Assembly (NCBI GenBank): GCA_030642005.1
Contig: DAOWOP010000008.1
Location: 1-28,490, forward strand
Direction of reading: 5' to 3'
Length of the DNA stretch: 28,490 nt
Origin: Planctomycetales bacterium
Lineage (GTDB): Bacteria; Planctomycetota; Phycisphaerae; SM23-33
Below the pieces are notes generated by a model, which had not been told where the DNA came from, searched no databases, and was given only the letters and a program-made list of their open reading frames with translations. The translations under genes and the position numbers were made by a program. Positions 22,313 through 28,490 of this stretch are shown here, piece after piece (positions within the stretch are counted from its first letter, which is position 1; each line of letters begins with the position of its first letter).

Positions 22313-22543
22313 CTATTTGGCGTGCAGCTTCCGGGCTTCTTCGTAGGCTCGCTGAAGAACTTCGATGTGCTGTTTGAATTCGTCGAGGTCGTCAGTTCCG
22401 AACGAGGGGCAGTTGACGGTAACTTTCTGTACCGTTCCGCCGAACGCCCTGTACTTGCGAATCTCTACGCGGTGCTCTTCGCCTTGGCGTACTTCCAGGA
22501 GAATGTCGTTTTCGCCCGTCTTCGTTTTCTTTACCTGCGTCAT
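22313..22543 (-). CDS. Small phage protein of unknown function (76 residues)
   Basis: Starts at ATG 22543 with AAAGGAG seven bases upstream (the frame runs open to 22624). It is predicted to form three beta strands (DILLEVRQGEEHRVEIRKYRAFGGTVQKVTVNCPS) followed by a helix (DDLDEFKQHIEVLQRAYEEARKL), a compact fold. No family recognised. It is the first gene of the minus-strand cluster. The 148-base gap to the next, divergent gene should hold promoters for both directions; it contains TTGACT on the minus strand near 22628 but no clear -10 box. Confidence 0.65.
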   Translation of the reverse strand: MTQVKKTKTGENDILLEVRQGEEHRVEIRKYRAFGGTVQKVTVNCPSFGTDDLDEFKQHIEVLQRAYEEARKLHAK

Positions 22544-22691
22544 GGTCGTGCTCCTTTCGCGTTTCGTATTGTTTATTTGATTTCTCATGTTGACGATCTG
22601 ATCAGGGCATGGGTTCGCGGACATTCCAAGTCAATTCCTGAAAAAACATGCAGATTTTTACATGTGATATGTGTTTGCGAGGCAAAGACTT

Positions 22692-22940
22692 ATGTCAACT
22701 GACGAAAAACCCAACGAGATTTATGAAGATGGCTCCGCCAGCCCGGCTGACAGGATCGCCCCCGGGGCGATGACGGTCGAACAGGTGGCGAAGGTCCTCT
22801 CGGCCGCAGGCGGCAGGAGGATTACCGAGGAGATGATCCGCGCGGACATTGATGCCGGCGCTCCGGTAAATGCCGACGGCACGCTTAACCTGGTGCACTA
22901 CACCGCTTGGATGGTGAAGGAGTTGGCCAGTGGCGATTAA
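22692..22940 (+). CDS. Small HTH-like protein, putative terminase small subunit
   Basis: 82 residues from ATG 22692, with GAGG nine bases upstream. After a polar N-terminus comes MTVEQVAKVLSAAGGRRITEEMIRADIDAGAPVNADGTLNLVHYTAWMVKEL, a helix-turn-helix-like unit. Its place directly before the large terminase gene (11-base overlap) fits a small terminase or packaging specificity protein. The first 60 or so residues of the large terminase look like a second copy of the same unit, supporting a shared packaging role. Confidence 0.65.
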   Translation: MSTDEKPNEIYEDGSASPADRIAPGAMTVEQVAKVLSAAGGRRITEEMIRADIDAGAPVNADGTLNLVHYTAWMVKELASGD

Positions 22941-25200
22941 CCCCAGACAACTTCGGCCATCGATGCTGACACGGATGCTGAACTCCACGCCGCTGGGCGA
23001 GGTCATCAGTGAACGTCAGTTGCGTCGCCACCGCAACCGGGCGGGCTACCATATCGGCGACGACCGGCACGTGGACCTGTTCCGCTACGCCGCTTGGCTG
23101 GTCCTGCTGCGCCACGCACCGACGCCGGAAGAAAAACCCGCTGCCGATTACGATGCGATCAAGGAGGCAGCCCGCGCCCGCAACGCCGAGCTGTCAGCAA
23201 TCGGCAGGGATATCGGCGCTATCCCCGAAGTGGTGAACCCGCAGCGGAAGGTCAAGGCCGATACAGACTTCCGGTTCTTCTGCGAGGTGTACTTCCCCGA
23301 GGCCTTCTGCTTGCCGTGGTCGGACGACCATCTGAAGGTGATCGCCAAGATCGAGCAGGCCGTCCTTCGCGGTGGGCTGTTCGCCATGGCCATGCCGCGC
23401 GGCAGCGGTAAAACCACGCTGGCCGAGACGGCCTGCATCTGGGCGATGCTGACCGGTGCGAGGGAGTTCGTATGCCTTGTCGGATCGGATGCCGGCCACG
23501 CCCGCAGCATGCTCGAAAGCATCAAGGTCGAGTTCGAGACCAATGAGCGACTGCTGGCCGACTACCCAGAAGCGGTCTTCCCGATCCATGCCCTGGAGCG
23601 GATTCATAATCGCGCCAAGGGCCAGCTCTGCAACGGCCAGCACACGCGGATCGTCTGGACGGCCGACGAGATCGTTCTTCCGACGATTCCTGATTCCAAG
23701 GCCAGCGGCGCGATCATCCGCGTGGCGGGCATTGAGAGCCGGATTCGCGGCATGAAGTTCAAGCGAGCCGACGGCCGGGCAGTTCGGCCGTCGCTGGTGG
23801 TTCTGGACGACCCGCAAACCGATGAATCGGCACGCAGCGATCCGCAGACCAAGGCCAGGATGGAGACGCTCAGCGGTGCGATACTCAATCTCGCCGGGCC
23901 AGGCCAGAAGATCGCGGGCGTAATGCCATGCACCGTAATTCGCCCTGGCGACATGGCCGACCAGATACTCGACCGCGACAAGCACCCCACATGGCAAGGC
24001 GAGCGAACGAAGTTGGTCTATTCGTTCCCGTCCAATGAGAAACTCTGGGAGCAATACGCCCAGATTCGCGCCGATAGCTTCCGCAACGACGGCGACGGCC
24101 ACGAGGCCACCGAGTTCTATCGCGAGCATCGCGAGGAGATGGACGCCGGCGCGGTCATCGCCTGGCCGGAGCGGCACAACACCGACGAATTATCCGCCAT
24201 TCAGCACGCGATGAACCTGAAGCTTCAGGACGAGCGGGCGTTCTGGGCCGAGTATCAGAACGAACCGCTGCCGGAAGATGAGGGCGATACCGACATGCTC
24301 ACTGCCGAGCAGGTAGCGGGCAAGACCAACGGCTACGCCAAAGGCGAAGTCCCACTCGGCTGCAACCACCTGACGATGTTCATTGACGTGCAGGGCAAGG
24401 CACTGTTCCACGCCGTCGTGGCCTGGGAAGATGATTTCACAGGTTACCTTCTGGATTATGGCACGTATCCGGACCAGCGGCGCGCGTATTTTACGCTTCG
24501 GGATGTCCAGAAGACGCTCGGTCGCGCTGCGCCTGGTTCCGGTCTGGAAGGTTCAATCTACGCCGGGCTGGAGAAACTCACGAGCGATTACTTGTCCCGC
24601 CAGTGGCGGCGCGACGACGGGGCCCAGATGCGAATCGAGCGATGCCTCATCGATGCCAACTGGGGCCAGTCGACAGACGTGGTCTATCAGTTCTGCCGCC
24701 AGAGCAGCCATTCAGCCATCGTCATGCCCAGTCACGGGCGATACGTCGGGGCGTCGAGCATCCCGTTCTCGGAGTACAAGCGTAAACGCGGCGCCCGCGT
24801 TGGCCATCACTGGCGAATCCCGAACGTCCAGGGCCGTCGCCAGGTGCGCCACGCCCTGATTGACACGAACTACTGGAAGTCCTTCGTCCATGCCCGTCTT
24901 GCCGTGGCGATTGGTGATAAGGGCTGCGTGTCGCTGTTTGGCCGAAAGCCAGCGGAACATCAACTACTTGCCGAGCACGTTACCGCCGAATACCGAGTGC
25001 GGACGGAAGCGCGAGGGCGAGTCGTCGATGAATGGAAACTCCGCGCCGGCCACCCCGACAACCACTGGCTGGACTGTCTCGTCGGCTGCGCCGTGGCGGC
25101 GTCGATTCAGGGGGCGGTTCTGTTCGGAACGAATGGCGAACAAAAGGTTCAGCGAAAGCGAATCAAGTTATCTGAACTACAACAGGGGAAGCGTCGGTGA
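22930..25200 (+). CDS. terL: Phage terminase large subunit (GpA-like)
   Basis: 756 residues from GTG 22930, with AAGGAG seven bases upstream. Residues 10-65 resemble the small protein encoded just before. The ATPase has FAMAMPRGSGKTTLAE (Walker A near 155-163) and SLVVLDDPQTDESARSD (Walker B near 290). The nuclease domain has MFIDVQGKALFHAVVAW near 483, IDANWGQSTDVVYQFC, and HPDNHWLDCLVGCAVAA near 707 with the conserved Asp. It cuts and pumps phage DNA into proheads. The length is in the upper range because of the N-terminal addition. The stop overlaps a GTG starting the next short gene. Confidence 0.93.
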   Translation: MAINPRQLRPSMLTRMLNSTPLGEVISERQLRRHRNRAGYHIGDDRHVDLFRYAAWLVLLRHAPTPEEKPAADYDAIKEAARARNAELSAIGRDIGAIPEVVNPQRKVKADTDFRFFCEVYFPEAFCLPWSDDHLKVIAKIEQAVLRGGLFAMAMPRGSGKTTLAETACIWAMLTGAREFVCLVGSDAGHARSMLESIKVEFETNERLLADYPEAVFPIHALERIHNRAKGQLCNGQHTRIVWTADEIVLPTIPDSKASGAIIRVAGIESRIRGMKFKRADGRAVRPSLVVLDDPQTDESARSDPQTKARMETLSGAILNLAGPGQKIAGVMPCTVIRPGDMADQILDRDKHPTWQGERTKLVYSFPSNEKLWEQYAQIRADSFRNDGDGHEATEFYREHREEMDAGAVIAWPERHNTDELSAIQHAMNLKLQDERAFWAEYQNEPLPEDEGDTDMLTAEQVAGKTNGYAKGEVPLGCNHLTMFIDVQGKALFHAVVAWEDDFTGYLLDYGTYPDQRRAYFTLRDVQKTLGRAAPGSGLEGSIYAGLEKLTSDYLSRQWRRDDGAQMRIERCLIDANWGQSTDVVYQFCRQSSHSAIVMPSHGRYVGASSIPFSEYKRKRGARVGHHWRIPNVQGRRQVRHALIDTNYWKSFVHARLAVAIGDKGCVSLFGRKPAEHQLLAEHVTAEYRVRTEARGRVVDEWKLRAGHPDNHWLDCLVGCAVAASIQGAVLFGTNGEQKVQRKRIKLSELQQGKRR

Positions 25201-25373
25201 AAAGTACTACTGTTCAAGTCGATGAGCCGCGCCACAGGGGATTAGTTTGTCGTCACTGCGGCTGCTGGCATTTTCGCACCGTCTACACACGTCGGCGCAA
25301 CGACGGGATCATCCGCCGTAAACGTTGCCGAAACTGTGGCAAAGCCGTCACCACCCGTGAGAAAATCGTCTGA
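25197..25373 (+). CDS. NrdR-like mini zinc-ribbon protein (58 residues)
   Basis: Starts at GTG 25197, overlapping the terminase stop (GTGA). VCRHCGCWHFRTVYTRRR, then DGIIRRKRCRNCGKAVTTREKI, match the N-terminal zinc ribbon of NrdR in order and spacing: CxxC, an Arg-rich strand, a second CxxC and a TT-x-E ending. The ATP-cone domain of NrdR is absent. It could be a phage transcription regulator of the following head genes or a DNA-binding packaging helper. The gene is short, but its four spaced Cys and coupling make it credible. Confidence 0.72.
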   Translation: MKSTTVQVDEPRHRGLVCRHCGCWHFRTVYTRRRNDGIIRRKRCRNCGKAVTTREKIV

Positions 25374-25418
25374 CGTACCAGATATGGCACAATTTTCGTT
25401 TCCTGCTGAATTTGGCGC

Positions 25419-25453
25419 GAAGTTTTGCGGCTCTGCGGCAATAAGCACTACGG
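25419..25453 (+). promoter_or_regulatory. 35-base conserved element, copy 2
   Basis: GAAGTTTT plus the block CTCTGCGGCAATA-AGCACTACGG, nearly identical to the element at 11312-11346 and in the same orientation. It ends 30 bases before the GTG of the next gene, within a 110-base non-coding gap. Probable promoter or operator for the portal/capsid genes. Confidence 0.65.
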
Positions 25454-25483
25454 GCACCCAATGGTAAACCCGGAGCAGAGCGC

Positions 25484-25681
25484 GTGACCGACACCCTCGA
25501 CAATTCTATCAAGACCAACGCCGAAGGCCCTGCCAAGGCCAGTGGGGATTCAGGCAGCGTCGAACAACACAAGCCCTCCGAGCAGATCGCGGTTGCAAAG
25601 CATTTTGCCAGCAAGGAAGCGGCCGCCGGCAAGGGGCTGGGCATCCGCAGGGTCAAACTCTCACCACCGGGGACAGCGTAA
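25484..25681 (+). CDS. Small protein upstream of portal (65 residues)
   Basis: Starts at GTG 25484 with GGAG upstream and ends one base into the portal start. The sequence is polar and low in hydrophobics (MTDTLDNSIKTNAEGPAKAS at the start, then KHFASKEAAAGKGLGIRRVKLSPPGTA), so it is probably disordered. Its place matches that of the short head-tail joining protein gene of lambda-like phages, but it does not resemble gpW. Function unknown. Confidence 0.55.
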   Translation: MTDTLDNSIKTNAEGPAKASGDSGSVEQHKPSEQIAVAKHFASKEAAAGKGLGIRRVKLSPPGTA

Positions 25682-27132
25682 TGTGGCCCTTCGGCAATAG
25701 TAAAACTCGCAGGGTCCGCCGGTTCACCCGGATGATTCGGGCAAAGTTCGACGCTGCCGTCACGAATGCCGACAACACTCGCCACTGGGCGAACGCTGAT
25801 GGGCTCAGCGCCAACGCGGCGGCGTCACCAGGCGTCCGCCGGACGTTGCGGAACCGCAGCCGGTACGAGGTGGCGAACAACTCCTACGCCAAGGGCATCG
25901 TCCTAACGCTGGCGAACGACTGCGTGGGCACTGGCCCGCGTTTGCAGCTGCTTACCGGCGATAGCGAAACCAATCGCATTGTTGAAAAAGCCTTCAGCGA
26001 CTGGGCCAGGGAGGTCGGTCTGGCCGAAAAACTCCGCACCATGCGGATGGCCAAGGCGACCGACGGCGAGGCGTTCTGTATGTTGACCGCCAACCCGAAC
26101 CTGGCCTCGCCGATCAAGATGGACGTGCGGCTCGTCGAGGCCGACCGCGTCACCACGCCCGACTTGTCGCTTGGCGTCGTCGGGTCGGCACTTGCGACGG
26201 ATGGCATTGAGTTCGACCCATTTGGCAACCCGGCGGCGTATTTCGTCCTGCGAAAGCATCCTGGAGGTACGATCTTCACTGACATCAACGCCTACGACCG
26301 CGTTCTGGCCGGAGCGATGATCCACTGGTTCCGTACCGATAGGCCGGGCCAGCATCGCGGCATCCCGGAGATTACGCCGGCGCTGCCATTGTTCGCCCAA
26401 TTGAGGCGATACACGCTGGCGGTTCTCGGCGCTGCGGAAACTGCCGCCGACTTCGCGGCTGTGCTCTTTACGGACGCACCGGCCAACGGCGATGCGGCTT
26501 CTGTCGAGCCGATGGACGTCGTCGAACTTGAAAAACGCATGGCGACGGTTCTGCCGGATGGTTGGAAGTTGGGGCAAATCAAGGCCGAGCAGCCCGGCAC
26601 GACCTACAGTGAATTCAAGCGGGAACTCCTCAACGAGATAGCCCGCTGTCTGAACATACCGTTCAACATCGCCGCCTGCAATTCGTCCGGCTACAACTAC
26701 GCATCGGGGCGGCTTGACCACCAGACCTACTTCAAATCCATCCGCGTCGAACAGGACAACTGCAACGACGTAGTGCTGGATCGCATCTTCGCGGCATGGG
26801 TGGCCGAGGCGGAGTTGCTTACCGAGTTCCGTTTCCTTCGCGCCGCGACTGACCTGTCGCATCAATGGTTCTGGGATGGGACCGAGCACGTGGACCCTGC
26901 CAAGGAGGCCAACGCCCAGGAGAAGCGGCTTAAGAACAACACGACCACGCTGGCCAACGAGTATGCCAGGCAGGGTAAGGACTGGGAAACCGAGCTTCGC
27001 CAGCGGGCCAAGGAAAAGGAACTGATGCAGGAACTGGGACTCAGCGAAGCTGACCTGCCTGCCGGTCAGGCAGGGACCATTCCGCAAGCGGAAGAGGAGG
27101 AGGACAGCGATGTCGAACGAGAAGCAGCCTGA
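25681..27132 (+). CDS. Phage portal protein (lambda family)
   Basis: 483 residues. Lambda-type features are LRNRSRYEVANNSYAKGIVLTLANDCVGTGPRLQ near residues 57-90, LVEADRVTTP, GIEFDPFGNPAAYFVLRKHPGG, and RPGQHRGIPEITPALPLFAQLRRYTLAVLGAAETAADFAAVLF. The NIPFNIAACNSSGYNYASGRLDHQTYFKSIRVEQ segment is the clip/stem region of this family. The protein forms the dodecameric ring through which DNA enters. The C-terminus ends in an acidic stretch (EEEEDSDVE); just before it LPAGQAG is encoded by a perfect palindromic mini-repeat. It overlaps the next gene by 23 bases. Confidence 0.94.
   Translation: MWPFGNSKTRRVRRFTRMIRAKFDAAVTNADNTRHWANADGLSANAAASPGVRRTLRNRSRYEVANNSYAKGIVLTLANDCVGTGPRLQLLTGDSETNRIVEKAFSDWAREVGLAEKLRTMRMAKATDGEAFCMLTANPNLASPIKMDVRLVEADRVTTPDLSLGVVGSALATDGIEFDPFGNPAAYFVLRKHPGGTIFTDINAYDRVLAGAMIHWFRTDRPGQHRGIPEITPALPLFAQLRRYTLAVLGAAETAADFAAVLFTDAPANGDAASVEPMDVVELEKRMATVLPDGWKLGQIKAEQPGTTYSEFKRELLNEIARCLNIPFNIAACNSSGYNYASGRLDHQTYFKSIRVEQDNCNDVVLDRIFAAWVAEAELLTEFRFLRAATDLSHQWFWDGTEHVDPAKEANAQEKRLKNNTTTLANEYARQGKDWETELRQRAKEKELMQELGLSEADLPAGQAGTIPQAEEEEDSDVEREAA
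27054..27074. repeat. Palindromic mini-repeat inside portal gene
   Basis: CCTGCCTG-CCGGT-CAGGCAGG, a perfect 8-bp stem with a five-base loop, encoding the LPAGQAG stretch near the portal C-terminus. It looks like a dispersed REP-like element tolerated in a disordered tail. Confidence 0.6.
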
Positions 27133-28490
27133 ATTTGTAACGATGACCGCCACGGCGAACATCGAGGCAGCTGGCGATGAGAAGCAGTTGCCGCGATTTC
27201 GGATGGTTGCCTACACCGGCGGGTTGATGCGGATTGCGGGTTTTCCGCGGCCTGTCGTGGTGGACCTGGCCGGGCTGGAGATTCCCAATCAGAACCTGCC
27301 GATCCGGCTCGATCACGAACGTCGTCAGGGTGTCGGACATACACAGCGAGTGGCTGTCGAGAACGGCGCGCTTGTAGCAGAGGGACTCATCAGCCGGGAT
27401 ACGTCTTGGGCGCGGGACGTGGCCAAGAGCGGCGTTAACGGATTCCCCTGGCAGGCGAGTATCGGCGCGGCGGTGACGAAAGCAGACTTCGTCCCGGCTG
27501 GCGGGACGGTTCAGGTTAACGGACAGACATTTACCGGCCCGGTGCACGTGGTGCGCCGCGCCATTCTCAAGGAAATCAGTTTTGTCGATAGCGGGGCCGA
27601 CACGAACACCTCGGCCCGGATTGCAGCCCAGGATAAGGAGCAGGAAGAAATGACTGACAAGGAAGTCACCAACGTAGAGAAAACGGAAAACGAGGAAACC
27701 CACGCGGACACCACTCGCGACGAGTCGGGGCAGACTACTCAACAGGATTCAGGGCAAACGTCCCAGCAAGATGTTCCGAGCGGGACGGATGTCCAGGCGG
27801 CGGCAGTCGAGGGCACGGAGGCCCTGACCGCCGCTGACCAGGTTGCTGACATGCGAGCCAAGGCGGCAGCTGAACAGCAGCGCATCGCTGTGGTTCGGAA
27901 GGTCTGCGGCGACGATTATCCGGACATTGCCGCTCGTGCAATCACCGAAGGCTGGGACGAGACCAAGGTCGAGCTGGAGGTGCTCCGCGCTTCCCGCCCG
28001 AAGGCACCGGCGGCTCACGTGCCGGACAATTCGGTGGACGGGACCATCCTGGAGGCAGCGTGCATGCTGACTGCCGGTCTGAGCGACGTGGAAAAACTCC
28101 ACGACGAAAAGACGCTGGACGTGGCCAGCAAGCGGTTCCGTGGCGGAATCGGCCTTCAGGAATTACTGCTCGAGGCGGCCTGGGCTAACGGGTACACCGG
28201 CAGGAACTTCCGCAACAGCCGCGAGGTTCTGCGGTACGCATTCGCTCCGAACATCCAGGCTGCGTTCTCGACCGTCGATATCGGCGGGATTCTGTCGAAC
28301 GTCTCGAACAAGTTCCTGCTGGAAGGATTCTTCAGCGTCGAGCGGGTCTGGCGGAATATCTGCACCGTCCGCAACGTCAGCGATTTTAAGACCGTTACCA
28401 GTTACCGGCTGGTCGGGGCGGACCAGTATCAACCGGTCGCACCCGGCGGTGAACTGAAACACGGGACGCTCGGCGAGGAAAGTTACACCA
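27110..28490 (+). CDS. Prohead protease-scaffold-major capsid fusion protein (3' cut by window edge)
   Basis: The frame opens at ATG 27110 (GGAGGAGG six bases upstream) and is still open at the last base, about 460 residues. Residues 1-180 are an HK97/U35-type serine protease: LPIRLDHERRQGVGHTQ with the His, GFPWQASIGAAV with the Ser, and RRAILKEISFVDSGADTNTSARIA. A Glu/Gln/Thr-rich scaffold segment follows (about 185-230), then a helical delta-like region (ADQVADMRAKAAAEQQRIAVVRKV), and from about 330 the capsid part (FAPNIQAAFSTVDIGGILSNVSNKFLLEGFF, YRLVGADQYQPVAPGGEL) resembling Mu gpT-like head proteins. The protease presumably cuts itself free during head maturation. Confidence 0.88.
   Translation, partial: MSNEKQPEFVTMTATANIEAAGDEKQLPRFRMVAYTGGLMRIAGFPRPVVVDLAGLEIPNQNLPIRLDHERRQGVGHTQRVAVENGALVAEGLISRDTSWARDVAKSGVNGFPWQASIGAAVTKADFVPAGGTVQVNGQTFTGPVHVVRRAILKEISFVDSGADTNTSARIAAQDKEQEEMTDKEVTNVEKTENEETHADTTRDESGQTTQQDSGQTSQQDVPSGTDVQAAAVEGTEALTAADQVADMRAKAAAEQQRIAVVRKVCGDDYPDIAARAITEGWDETKVELEVLRASRPKAPAAHVPDNSVDGTILEAACMLTAGLSDVEKLHDEKTLDVASKRFRGGIGLQELLLEAAWANGYTGRNFRNSREVLRYAFAPNIQAAFSTVDIGGILSNVSNKFLLEGFFSVERVWRNICTVRNVSDFKTVTSYRLVGADQYQPVAPGGELKHGTLGEESYT

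Noticed and set aside
20336..22702. Open plus-strand frame of 788 codons
   Set aside because: It is antisense to the PIN gene and four small genes that have good ribosome sites; the translation is low-quality and matches no family.
1..28490. CRISPR arrays, rRNA genes or known multi-gene defence systems
   Set aside because: No regularly spaced repeats, no rRNA-like blocks and no Cas, restriction endonuclease, retron or CBASS signatures were seen on either strand.

Overview
The window looks like a bacterial chromosome segment carrying a genomic island and the left part of an integrated siphovirus-like prophage. The organism is probably a planctomycete of the Phycisphaerae type. That placement is an inference from the high GC, the sulfatase, the transposase style and the recombinase/DUF2924 module; no marker gene proves it.

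Layout. 1-686 is the 3' end of a sulfatase gene. 894-1246 is an intact tmRNA gene (ssrA) with a readable proteolysis tag (ANNNYAMAA) and a strong terminator. 1590-2636 is a DDE (rve) transposase on the minus strand. 2637-3515 holds no convincing gene but has direct repeats, a terminator-like hairpin and palindromes that use the same words as the prophage control region. 3516-7844 is a four-gene plus-strand cassette: a Gfo/Idh/MocA oxidoreductase, a three-domain fusion (SIR2-like, phosphoribosyltransferase, type II phosphomannose-isomerase cupin), a divergent shikimate-dehydrogenase-like protein and an RpiB-like sugar-phosphate isomerase. I do not recognise this cassette as a described system. 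It is the best candidate here for new biology (NAD/ribose/sugar chemistry, possibly defence or a specialised sugar pathway).

7938 to the end is prophage. A tightly overlapping minus-strand operon encodes a sigma-like factor, a small conserved protein, a DUF2924 protein, a large serine recombinase and a recombinase-associated HTH protein. Across a palindrome-rich control region, a rightward replication module follows: PD-(D/E)XK nuclease, an odd CAU tRNA-like RNA, RecA/Sak4-like ATPase, DUF669 SSB-like protein, RusA, a small membrane protein, SF2 helicase, a small unknown and a primase-polymerase/ATPase. A 360-base spacer with repeated GGTGAA words may be the replication origin. After it come a ParB-domain DNA methyltransferase, a minus-strand PIN protein, a minus-strand cluster of small genes including a HARE-HTH protein, and then the packaging and head genes: small HTH-like protein, TerL, mini zinc ribbon, small unknown, portal, and a prohead protease fused to the major capsid protein, cut by the window edge.

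Two nearly identical 35-base elements lie just upstream of the first gene of the replication module and of the short gene that precedes the portal. Together with the phage sigma-like factor they suggest a dedicated phage promoter class. The right attachment site, tail and lysis genes lie beyond the window, so prophage completeness cannot be judged.
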